Source: Fulvia fulva
Taxonomy: Eukaryota > Ascomycota > Dothideomycetes > Mycosphaerellales > Mycosphaerellaceae
Assembly: GCF_020509005.1 (NCBI RefSeq)
Contig: NC_063023.1
Coordinates: 2,542,001-2,606,000 of the forward strand
Direction of reading: 5' to 3'
Length of the DNA: 64,000 nucleotides
The notes below the pieces were generated by a model. That model searched no databases. It was given only the letters and a program-made list of their open reading frames with translations, and was not told where the DNA came from. A program made the position numbers and the translations under genes. Shown in pieces: positions 1-8,586 of this stretch (within the stretch, counting starts at the first letter, position 1; every line of letters begins with the position of its first letter).

Positions 1-1415
1 TTCAAACTAGGAACACTGGCCAACTCGACGACGTACACGACCGCCCAGCCGCAAACGAGCTCAAATCTGGTGCGCTGGGTCTCGATCAGTCCACCTACGA
101 CATCCTGGAGGCGGCTGCGATAGAGGCACAGACACCACCGAAAGCCGGGAGAGTTTCTTTTGGCAACGAAGATGCAATCACTGAGATGGACGCACTGGAC
201 GAAGTTGTAGAGATGGTGAGCGCGGAAGTCCCAGAAGTTCAGCCTTCGCCACAGAAGGCAAAGCCGCGAAAGTCATCGGCACCCATCGTACGCATGAGCA
301 AGGCAGCCCAGGCAAGAATTTCTCTTGCTCAAGGAAATGAGATCGCAAAGACTCCAGCGCTGGGTAAAAGCAGGACTTCCATGGCAGGACTCGGGCAGTC
401 GAAGCGAGTCGCGTCGGCTTCGAGTGAAGGTCCAGCAGATGAGCCGAGCGAAAATATCGAGGCTGTCATCCCGCACAGCAAGCCACGACCAATGTCTCTG
501 CAGTTCCCAACTCCGCCACCTCCACCAAAGTCGACTAAGGCGCCAACTCAAAGCTCTTTCCGCTTGCCAGGTGAAGAGGTCGCCGCGAAGCTCAAAGCGG
601 CGAAGGAAGCGCGGCTCGCTCGTGAAGCAGAAGAGCAGACCAAGAAAGTCTTCAAAGCCCGACCTGCACCTACAACGACCAAAGTACCAGCTGTGCGACA
701 AACGAGTACTAGCAAGGCTCGTCAATCTATGGCGGGTGGTGAAGAGCCGAAGCCAAAGACTTTCAAAGCTCGACCAGCACCCACTGCCACAAAGGCTCCG
801 GAGGTGCGACAGACCAGCGCGAGTAAGGCTCGAATGTCACTCATGTCTGGAAAACCGGCGACTACCACAACTGCTGGAGTGCACAAGCGCGCGAACAGTG
901 TTGCGACCTGCAGGCCATCAGTGAGTGGGCGACTGAGCACTATCAAGACCTCTGCAGCACCAGCAAAGTCTGTAAGCGTATCGAAGCGGCCTGCAACCGC
1001 TATGGCAACCATGAGCAAGCCACGATACAGCATTGCTCCATGGCCGTCGATCGCATCTTCTGTCAAGCCAAAGGCCGCCGTCACAACCTCCGAGCGGCCA
1101 AACTACCTGGGCAGTTCCACACGTGTCAATGGTGCATCAACAGCCTCGAAGGGCAAGGAAGTCTTCAATCGAACTGCGAATGCCAAGAGCTCTGAGCAGC
1201 AGCAGAAGCGAGAGAAGGAAGAGGCCGCGAAGAAAGCTCGCGCTGAGGCTGCTGAGCGGAGTCGTCAGCTCAGTCGAGAGTGGGCTGAGAAGCAGAAGCT
1301 CAAGAAGGTGGGCGTCAAGGCTGATCCGAAGATCAAGGAGAATGTCGCACCGGTTCCTTTGACCTCGACTGAGGACGAAGCAGCTCTGATTGGTGCACCC
1401 TCCGCACAGGCATAA
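1..1415 (+). CDS. Hypothetical Lys/Ala/Ser-rich protein, 3' part
   Basis: The reading frame is open from the first bases of the window to TAA at 1413-1415, so the true start lies upstream; the ATG at 186 is only the first in view. The visible ~470 residues are low-complexity and basic, rich in Ala, Lys, Ser and Pro, with a proline run and a charged helical tail (many EEAAKKARAEAAERSRQL-like residues) that looks like a coiled coil. A 37-residue unit starting FKARPAP occurs twice in tandem. KAR-x-S and KPR-x-S sites recur, as in phosphorylated or microtubule/chromatin-associated proteins. The FKARP string recalls a TPX2-type motif, but that is a weak hint. No enzyme domain is visible and the function is unknown. 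Codon use and base composition look like normal host coding DNA, with no RIP. Confidence 0.75.
   Translation, partial: QTRNTGQLDDVHDRPAANELKSGALGLDQSTYDILEAAAIEAQTPPKAGRVSFGNEDAITEMDALDEVVEMVSAEVPEVQPSPQKAKPRKSSAPIVRMSKAAQARISLAQGNEIAKTPALGKSRTSMAGLGQSKRVASASSEGPADEPSENIEAVIPHSKPRPMSLQFPTPPPPPKSTKAPTQSSFRLPGEEVAAKLKAAKEARLAREAEEQTKKVFKARPAPTTTKVPAVRQTSTSKARQSMAGGEEPKPKTFKARPAPTATKAPEVRQTSASKARMSLMSGKPATTTTAGVHKRANSVATCRPSVSGRLSTIKTSAAPAKSVSVSKRPATAMATMSKPRYSIAPWPSIASSVKPKAAVTTSERPNYLGSSTRVNGASTASKGKEVFNRTANAKSSEQQQKREKEEAAKKARAEAAERSRQLSREWAEKQKLKKVGVKADPKIKENVAPVPLTSTEDEAALIGAPSAQA
651..872 (+). repeat. Two tandem 37-codon units inside the hypothetical gene
   Basis: Units at 651-761 and 762-872, each 111 bp, both begin FKARPAP and contain a VRQTS-x-SKAR core. 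The second differs by several substitutions, so the duplication is not recent. Confidence 0.8.
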
Positions 1416-1826
1416 AGTGCTCCTGCTGCTGTTTGGTCACGCACTTGTCGCTTGGATGCTCTGGGCTCTACAACTGGATGTTGAAGGGCGCCTCACTCGA
1501 CCCGCTTGACTGGCATGAGATTCGTGATACGAAGGACTGGCGAACGCATTTTTCTTTTGTGCATGAAGCGATAAAGCATGATTGTGTATTGTTGGGCTTG
1601 ACAGCGATGGCGCTTTGAGGTGTTTTGTATTAGGTGCTGCATGCCAGTACATACTGTAGGCATGGAGATGACTGAATGAGAGATGTGTTGATCTTCGGGC
1701 CATATGGCACGGCAACTCCTCGTCCGCTTTGGTTCCCGTGAGCTTGTGGTCGACCTACTGCAATTCAGCTGTTTCTCCTACTGATATCTTCGCAGCTAGC
1801 ACAACCTATCGTGGTGACTTGTGAAA
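1416..1826. other. Convergent intergenic region
   Basis: This stretch lies between the 3' ends of two converging genes. It holds only short unsupported ORFs. It should contain both 3' UTRs; no distinct terminator motif was identified. Confidence 0.6.
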
Positions 1827-2792
1827 TCATGGCCGAAAGCTGCGCAGAGCACTAAGCACTGCATCGACCAGGTCCCTACTCAACACATGCTGTCCACCAT
1901 TGCCAGCATCTTCCACGATCTGGCGCATCTTTGGCTCGAACTTCTCGTGCCAGTCGGCAAAGTCCCGCACAGTCTCCGTGGGTGAATCTGGCGACTTGGT
2001 CCCCTCCACAACGAACTCATAGCTCAACGGCTTCGTCTCACTCCCAGCCTTGAGCAGCAGCTTGCCAGGAGTGGCATCCCAGCCTCCCCATGGATTGACG
2101 CACAGATTGAGCGAGATCTGTCGCATCATGTTGACGTGCGACGGCGATATCGACGTCCAGTATCGCCAGTCATGCTCGTGACCACCCTCTGCAATACGGT
2201 TGATCGATGCACTACACTCAGCATGCAAAAAGCTCGGCATGGTCTGGTAGAAGACAGGCAAGGTCTCTTGCCGCATGAGTCGTGAGACTTCGGTGAGTGG
2301 TGGTAGACTTGGGATCGACATTGGCTTGCTCTCGAGTTCATGACACGTAGGCTGCTGGAATTTACCAGTCCACACGATACGCTCTTTGAAGCTTGCAAAG
2401 TGAAGGCCATAGATGCGTAGTCTCAGCTCTGCGGGGAGGTCCTCAAAGCGTTCGAAGCTCAGATCATCGTCGGCATCTTCGAGTGCCGAGACAAGGTAGG
2501 CTTTCTTCACATCCAGTTTCCTGCCTCTGCCTGTCTGCACCGGGAGCCTACGGGCACGGACGTAGCCCTCCAGCTCTGGGATAGTGCACGAATGGTATGA
2601 CGGTAGGCCCCGGTAGCACAGACTGCAGAGTTCCACCAGTCTGTTCTTGCCATGACTCTTGTCGAAGTGGTGATTTTGACTGGTGAGATAGTGCTGTAGC
2701 TCAGGCTTTGTTCTCTTGTTGAAAGCCGGTAGCTTCCAGTATTTTCCAGGGCGGTTGATCTCCTGCCACGCATGTTGTTGGTACTGTACCAC
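1827..2792 (-). CDS. SAP-like / F-box-like (2EXR-type) hypothetical protein
   Basis: A 321-residue frame. The N-terminal half has two short helical segments of SAP type (KPELQHYL near residue 30 and IPELEGYVRARRLPV near residue 75). They are followed near residue 120 by LPAELRLRIYGL, the signature of fungal F-box/2EXR proteins, and by a Trp/Pro-rich region with RLMRQETLPVFY, also typical of that family. Such proteins are usually substrate adaptors or of unknown role, and no catalytic motif is seen. The start is unresolved: the first codon shown is GTG, the frame runs upstream to a stop near 2860 with no ATG, and a CAG splice-acceptor-like site lies just upstream. A short 5' exon is therefore likely. 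The gene is divergent from the kinase gene to its right. Confidence 0.65.
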   Translation of the reverse strand: MVQYQQHAWQEINRPGKYWKLPAFNKRTKPELQHYLTSQNHHFDKSHGKNRLVELCSLCYRGLPSYHSCTIPELEGYVRARRLPVQTGRGRKLDVKKAYLVSALEDADDDLSFERFEDLPAELRLRIYGLHFASFKERIVWTGKFQQPTCHELESKPMSIPSLPPLTEVSRLMRQETLPVFYQTMPSFLHAECSASINRIAEGGHEHDWRYWTSISPSHVNMMRQISLNLCVNPWGGWDATPGKLLLKAGSETKPLSYEFVVEGTKSPDSPTETVRDFADWHEKFEPKMRQIVEDAGNGGQHVLSRDLVDAVLSALRSFRP

Positions 2793-3415
2793 ATCTGCAT
2801 GTACAGCGGCGCGAGGTGCAGCGCGTGTGCAGTGTGTGCCTGTGAGTGCGTGTACAGTGTGTTATGCCGATGCGATGTGGTATGTTGTGCTTGTGATGGA
2901 GCTTGTAAAGTCAGCAAGATAAGTTTGAGTGCACACCAAGATTTCCGCATGCATGAAGCAACAAGAGCAGGAGGTGAGGCCTTTGTGAATGTGCATGTGA
3001 CCATGGCGCACGGTTGAAGTGAGGTGGTGCTTCAGTGACATGTCGTGTCTCGTGGGTAAATGGGCCTGCACAACTTCCCATGCTCTCGGGTGACGATGCG
3101 AAGTCCACTTCGCAGTGAGGCTGGCGATCGCAGGGATGCAGGCGTCGTGACCATGAGAGAGGCAGTAGAGAATCTTCAGAGCATAGTCGACAACCTGAAG
3201 TCTTACATGTACCTGGTGTCGTGTCACCCACCATGCCACATTCACGTGCCTGTCGTTCTCGGGTCGATCAGATCTGGGCCGAGCCGAGGCGCTAAGAAAG
3301 TGACAGATGATGGCATTGCTCTCCCGAAACTCCTTCGACTTTTGTTTCGCATAACATTCCCTTGCAACTTTCAACGCCGCTGGAAAGAAGGTTGATAAAT
3401 GGTCATTACAATGCC
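2793..3415. promoter_or_regulatory. Divergent promoter region with GT-rich tract
   Basis: About 620 bp between two divergent genes, expected to carry both promoters and possibly a first exon of the left gene. A GT-rich stretch lies at about 2825-2862. No clear TATA box or named operator was recognised. ORFs across it lack family features. Confidence 0.4.
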
Positions 3416-5275
3416 ATGAGACCATTCCTGTCGCCTTGGGCGGCTCAAACAATTCCCTTCTATACACAACGCGCCCTCACCCGATCGTCTCAACGGAATG
3501 CTCCCTGGATTTGCCGACAATGTCAACAACACAGCATCGTCTCCAAGGCATATAAGCAGACAACGCGATCACGAAAGTCAATACCGCCAATAACGCGATC
3601 TTTCTCAGCCTCACAACGACACTTGTCGCAAGCCGGGAAACGAGCATGGCGCGAGCAATGGGGCAGAGTTCCGCGCGAACGGAAACGGGTCGCCATCGCA
3701 GCTGCAATCGCCTTCGTCACATTTGGCGCCGGGCTGGCCTTCAGTGAGAGAGTGCGCCATGTATACATTGGGATAGAACGATCTGGACGGGTTGGCGTGG
3801 TCCTCTTCCTGTGCATTCGGGATTACCTGAAGATCCTCAAGCGCGAAGATTGGGACAACCCAGCGTTCCAGGAAGAGCTGAAGGAAGTACACCAGAGATG
3901 TGCCGACAGGACATTGCAAGCGATGGAGAAGAATGGAAGCATATTTATCAAGCTGGGACAACACCTGACAAGCTTGAACTACCTACTGCCGAGCGAGTGG
4001 TGTGACACCTTCATACCGCTCCAGGATAAATGTCCCGTGAGCAGCTTCAGCAGTATCAATGAGATGGTGCATAAAGATACGGGAAAGTACTTGGAGGAGT
4101 ACTTCAGCGAATTTGCGGCGGAGCCTATTGGAGCGGCATCGCTAGCGCAAGTACACATTGCAAGATTGAAGGACAGCGACGAAAAGGTCGCAGTGAAAGT
4201 ACAGCATCCGAGCTTGGACGAGTGGGCGGCATTGGATATGGAGGTGACCAAGTTCACTTTCAGGACTCTGCGATACTGGTTCCCGGAGTACGATCTCACC
4301 TGGCTGAGCGACGAGGTGGAAGCCAGTTTACCGAAAGAGCTAGACTTCAGGGAAGAATGCAGGAATGCGATCAGATGCAAAGAATACTTCTCCCACATCA
4401 AAGGGACGCCCTTGGTCGTGCCGGAGGTATACCAGGCAGATCGAAGATTTCTGGTCATGGAGTACATCACAGGACATCGGCCAGACGATCTGGAATACCT
4501 CGATGCGAATGGCATCTCGAGAGATGAAGTCGCCGCCGCTCTTTCCCGCATATTCAACGAGATGATTTTCGGTGACGGTGCACCGCTGCACTGCGATCCT
4601 CACGGCGGCAACCTGGCAATCAGAATCAACAACAAACGACGCAAGCCGGGAAATTTTGACGTCGTTCTATATGACCATGGCCTATACCGTGATATCCCTC
4701 AACACATTCGACGGGCATACGCTCACATCTGGCTGGCAGTGCTCAATACCGACATCCCGGAAATGCGAAAGTATGCCTACGAGATAGCCGGTCTCACAGA
4801 CGACGAGTTCCCCATCTTCGCCTCAGCCATCACAGGTCGCGACTACAGTGTCCTCACGCGCGATATCACCCAAGACCGCAACGAAGAAGAAAAGCGCAGC
4901 ATGACCGAAGCTCTCGGTCAAGATCTCGTTGGGAAACTTGTTGGCATGCTAGGGCGTGTCCCACGAGTCATCCTCCTTATCCTTAAAACCAACGACCTGA
5001 CTCGAAGTCTTGAGGAGAATCTCCACACCACAACAGGCCCAGTGAGATCTTTCATGATCCTCGCGAGGTATGCGGCGAGGTGTGTATGGGAAGAGGAGTG
5101 GGATCTTGTGAAAGGAAGTGTCCTTTGGCCGACGAATCTGATCCATCTCAGCGCGGCCCTGTATGGGTATGCGAAGGTTGCGCTGAAGTTGAAGGTGTAT
5201 GAGTACTACCTGAGTGCTAGGAGGAGGCTGGGTGTTGCGGAGAAGTATGCGAATGGGTTGGAGGCGTTTCAGTGA
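3416..5275 (+). CDS. MCP2: Mitochondrial ABC1/UbiB-family atypical kinase (Mcp2/ADCK1 type)
   Basis: A 619-residue protein from ATG 3416; the frame also extends upstream only from a TTG codon. The N-terminus is Arg/Ser-rich without acidic residues, fitting a mitochondrial presequence. A hydrophobic span follows at about residues 93-109, fitting an inner-membrane anchor. ABC1-kinase motifs then appear in order: KLGQ near 179, the Ala-rich nucleotide loop IGAASLAQVH near 237, VAVKVQHP with the kinase lysine near 260, LDFREECRNA near 310, HCDPHGGN near 392 and metal-binding DHGLY near 420. DHG instead of DFG and the LNYLLP string after KLGQ are characteristic of the ADCK1/Mcp2 branch rather than Coq8. 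In yeast, Mcp2 is linked to mitochondrial lipid and coenzyme Q homeostasis. The gene is intronless here, with normal host composition. The subgroup is assigned from motifs, so the symbol is less certain than the family. Confidence 0.9.
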   Translation: MRPFLSPWAAQTIPFYTQRALTRSSQRNAPWICRQCQQHSIVSKAYKQTTRSRKSIPPITRSFSASQRHLSQAGKRAWREQWGRVPRERKRVAIAAAIAFVTFGAGLAFSERVRHVYIGIERSGRVGVVLFLCIRDYLKILKREDWDNPAFQEELKEVHQRCADRTLQAMEKNGSIFIKLGQHLTSLNYLLPSEWCDTFIPLQDKCPVSSFSSINEMVHKDTGKYLEEYFSEFAAEPIGAASLAQVHIARLKDSDEKVAVKVQHPSLDEWAALDMEVTKFTFRTLRYWFPEYDLTWLSDEVEASLPKELDFREECRNAIRCKEYFSHIKGTPLVVPEVYQADRRFLVMEYITGHRPDDLEYLDANGISRDEVAAALSRIFNEMIFGDGAPLHCDPHGGNLAIRINNKRRKPGNFDVVLYDHGLYRDIPQHIRRAYAHIWLAVLNTDIPEMRKYAYEIAGLTDDEFPIFASAITGRDYSVLTRDITQDRNEEEKRSMTEALGQDLVGKLVGMLGRVPRVILLILKTNDLTRSLEENLHTTTGPVRSFMILARYAARCVWEEEWDLVKGSVLWPTNLIHLSAALYGYAKVALKLKVYEYYLSARRRLGVAEKYANGLEAFQ

Positions 5276-5747
5276 TGAAGATTGTATACCATGTGATGAT
5301 AGAGAAAGATTGCACAGTGTTGAGATGGAGAGGGCGATTCATCTCGCTACGCCTTTCTGGCTGACATCGCTTTAGCACGACTTTGTTATCAGCTGGCCCT
5401 TCACCATCGATGAGAAGAGACCGGTCGCGCGAGCAATCCGTACGGCCAGGTCGCACAAGCAAAGCTAGAATCGAGCAGTGTTGTAAGGCCGCCCAGCTGA
5501 GGCGCGCTCAGTCTCTGAGTCAACCCAGGCTACAATTGTCGCCTTCTGATCATTTTACAACGAAAAGGATCGTGGGGTCTGGGACCTGAAGTGGAAGATT
5601 CGAGTGCACATGCACGGCCTGATCGTGAGTGAATTTTGAGCCTTTGAAACCCGCCACTTCTGTGAGATTCTCAACTGCCATCGACAGTGGAGCACAGATA
5701 AAACGCGCTCAGCTACCACCGCAGTCCGAGCTGTACGCATCGCAACT
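5276..5747. other. Intergenic region, no gene seen
   Basis: Normal base composition. It contains the 3' flank of the kinase gene and the presumed promoter of the zinc-finger gene. Short ORFs on both strands show no family features. Confidence 0.55.
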
Positions 5748-7508
5748 ATGTTCCCATCGGCTCCTCCAGTGCCATGTCCAGATTGCATGAAGGCTGGACG
5801 ACTCTGCATGCACACGACCACGAGTCCAGCGCCTGATGTAGAGGACACCACGCGCTTACCTGCTTCGCACATCTCAACGCAAGATATGACCCGAATTGGT
5901 ACTACAGAACAGCTGCCTGATCGCGAGCTTGTCGAGACTCGAACCCGACCGACGCTGTCCCGTCAGCCATACCATCCACATTCCGCGAATGTCGCACCGC
6001 CAGCTCAATCCACCAGACGCAAGCGACGCGCATATGGACAAGTCAGGTCGTGCAAGGAATGTCGGCAAAGGAAGAGGAAGTGCAGGCATATTGATCCACC
6101 ATCTCAGGTGGATGGTGTGCCAGCTGCGTCTGCTCCTACGCATGTCGCGACCAGGCAATCGGGTGCGGCACGCGACACATTGATGACGGGACTTCCAGTA
6201 CTAGCATCTCGACTTCAGCCTGCGGCATTATATGGAGATCTGCGGCAGAGTGCAGTCGCGCGGGCTGCCCTAGGCCAGCATACATTGGACTCAACATCAG
6301 TCCCGCCAACACAAGAACAGTCGAACCGGACGCGCATCAAGAGCCACATCCTAGAGAGCCCGGCCCCAGTCGCTGAGTGTTCATTCTGCAGCCAAGGGTT
6401 TGCTGTATGGGAGCAACTCCTGGAGCACATTCACGTCATTCATCCTGACCATTGTCTTTGTCCGATTTGTGCAGCGGCATGGAACAATTCCGTTTCGTCA
6501 ACACCGTTCTCGCAACCTACCACTGGGGAAATCGAGCGCAGTATAGGTTGATACGCAGCAGCGCCGGATACAACGCCTCCGTTTCAGTCAAGAGAGCAGC
6601 AGACTGCTGGAACAGGTATAGCACCGCTATCGCAGTGGCGCCCAAGCGCTGGGAGCAGTTCGGACGATGATTCGGTTGGAGTTGGCTGTCACCATTGCGG
6701 CCGATCCTTCAACGACTGGACCACGTTACAGGAGCATATCCATTTCACTCACCCGATCTCTTGCCCCTGCTCCATTTGTACAGGATCAGCGCGTTCACAA
6801 AGATCTACAGCAGCATCTCACAACTGGTTCTGCGACTGTCCGCTGTGCAAAGAGAAGAATTCGTCGTCCACGGCACCATCACGGCCACAACCTCAACTGC
6901 CATCCTCATATCCCGGCAGAAACAATCTCACCGAGAGGAGATCGCTACTTCCCCCAGACCCGATTCGACCATCAGCACAGGCTTTCGGACCTACATCGCG
7001 CGCTTTGACCGGCAGCGCTGGAGCCATTCAGCTCCCGCCTGGCGAGACATACGCCAGCTACCTCGTCGACCGCATCGACGATTCGGAAAGCCCACCCGCC
7101 CTCCTCTGGGACACACTTCGCGACCCAGCCTACCCGAACAGAGTTCTCGTCTCAGCGAGAAGCTTGAGCCAAGCCTTCGACATCGCTGCGAGCAGGTGTG
7201 AGCAGGTATACGACCAGCTGGTCGTAGTACTGCAAGCTCCAGTTGGAAACACCACAGTTCGCGAAGCTCTTCCGGACTTTCGACACAGTCGCTCTGTCGC
7301 GGGGTGGCTGGAGACTGTTACCAAGGTGAGAAAGGATGCGGCGGAAGGAGGCAAGATGAAGAGAGAAGCTGTGCTGAAATACATTGGAGACTACGTGGAG
7401 GCGAGGAGGGAGATCGAAAGCGACATCGAGCGATTGATCAAGGAGGTGGAGGCTTGGAGGAGGCGGCAGGAGAGCTTTGTGGATGTGGAATACGAAGCGA
7501 CGGACTGA
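5748..7508 (+). CDS. Zinc-finger protein gene, long frame interrupted by one TGA
   Basis: From ATG 5748 the frame is open for 267 codons to TGA at 6549-6551, then continues open in the same frame to the stop at 7506-7508. The first part has two C-x2-C-x6-C groups (C10/C13/C20 and C102/C105/C112, the second in a basic RQRKRK setting), plus a C2H2 finger at residues 211-241. The second part begins with a finger of exactly the same length and layout (residues 314-344, CHHC...H-x3-H...CPCSIC), then a WFCDCPLC pair and a helical, charged C-terminus. The matching fingers on both sides of the stop show this is one gene. The TGA is either removed by a short intron (GT dinucleotides at 6541 and 6547, several AGs downstream) or is a nonsense mutation. 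The protein is probably a DNA-binding or regulatory protein; target unknown. Confidence 0.65.
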
Positions 7509-7985
7509 GTGCTTGCGGGAGGGCACTTCTGCTCTGTGCAACACTTGCATACAGAGTCAAGAGTAGTCGTGCGCTGAGTCGGGGAGGCCCACACACTTTA
7601 CAGACCTGGTGATTAACCATGAGATCAGCCATCGAGACCTGTCGAGCTTGTCGTTACTTCGTACCCGCGACGCCCGAGGGCATCGCTGTATCGTTGAACA
7701 ACGCACACAGAAGCTAGGCCGAACGAAGAAGTCCATCGAAGCGTGTCGACGACTCGTCGAATCTGGTCGTGAAGGTGTGTCTTGCGACCAGAGCGCGGCC
7801 TCGTCGTACTAGGTGACATGCGCAGGTCTACTGTAAGACGAAACAAGACGGACATGTCCTTCTACCGTGGCCGTAAGTAAGCTATCGTCCAGCGCGAGAG
7901 CATCGTCGTCGGAGCTATCGTTTCTCGTAGTGTCCTACTGCGGTGAGGTTAGAACGCCTGCAAGAATACCGGGCCCAGCCCGCGT
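7509..7985. other. Gene-to-repeat transition, no gene seen
   Basis: Composition is still host-like, with CA and TG present. A few short ORFs occur; one from 7619 starts with a Cys-x2-Cys pair but stops after 27 codons, so it is not called. RIP-type sequence begins at about 7986. Confidence 0.5.
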
Positions 7986-8377
7986 TTCTTAGTTACTCGT
8001 ATCGCGAGATTCTAAATTTTTTAGAAACAGATAAGTAACTTTTCTACGAAGCAATATTAGCGTATAATATCTATTTTTACTATACTCTATTTTATAGTAT
8101 ATTAGAGTACGTATTATCACGTTAGAAGTATAGGAAGTTATTATACGGGCTTATATAGGGTGTTTTAAAAGTAGGTTATGTATTATATATATCTATCTAG
8201 AATAGACAAGTGTTACTCTTAAAGAGGCTGTAGGTGACTAATTAGTCACCTAATTCTTAGCGTACGTGGCCTTAAGTTTTAATAATAGGATATTACCTAT
8301 ATATACGCTCGGATCGCGATATACCCCCTTAGCTCGTACGCTAGAGTAAATGAGCTAATACCTATATAATCGCGTAC
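7986..8377. other. RIP-mutated flank of element A
   Basis: The DNA becomes TA-rich abruptly. No protein similarity could be read. The stretch contains a 22-bp perfect palindrome at 8231-8252 and ends with CGTAC (8373-8377), the target-site duplication of element A. It may be a remnant of an older repeat. Confidence 0.5.
8231..8252. repeat. 22-bp perfect palindrome
   Basis: Each arm reads TAGGTGACTAA towards the centre, with no spacer. The arms keep TG and CA dinucleotides although the surroundings are largely depleted of them. Confidence 0.85.
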
Positions 8378-8575
8378 TATCACAAGATAGCCTTTTTTAC
8401 GAACTGCCTCGTAATATAGTATCGTCGGCTATACGCCCGCGCGCTAGCGGCCGCTAGTACCCGCTAGCTTAATTCGCGCGACTTTATCTCCTCGCGCTTC
8501 TCGCGCTCTCTTAGATAGCTCGCGTAACTATATATATCTTTGCCCGACCCTATTATAGTACCCTCGCCCGTAATA
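8378..8575 (+). repeat. Left (5') LTR of element A, 198 bp
   Basis: Begins TATCACAAGATAGCC and ends CGTAATA. Comparison with the right LTR implies ancestral TG...CA ends. A TATA-like TTTATC lies at 8483-8488, and GCGTAACTA at 8522-8530 is complementary to the primer-binding site. Confidence 0.85.
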
Positions 8576-8577
8576 GT

Positions 8578-8586
8578 TAGTTACGC
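8578..8586 (+). promoter_or_regulatory. Primer-binding site of element A, self-complementary to its LTR
   Basis: TAGTTACGC, 2 nt after the LTR end, is the exact reverse complement of GCGTAACTA at 8522-8530 in the LTR. The latter lies about 40 nt downstream of a TATA-like box. This fits a Tf1-like self-priming arrangement. RIP may have altered both copies. Confidence 0.5.

Noticed and set aside
273..1362. Several 100-200-codon ORFs over the first gene
   Set aside because: Arg/Ser/Leu-rich shadows of the real frame.
2862..3467. 201-codon minus-strand ORF across the divergent promoter
   Set aside because: Overlaps the kinase start, has no domain and conflicts with the divergent gene arrangement.
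7609..7812. 67-codon ORF beyond the zinc-finger gene
   Set aside because: No motif, no homologous second copy; composition alone is not evidence.
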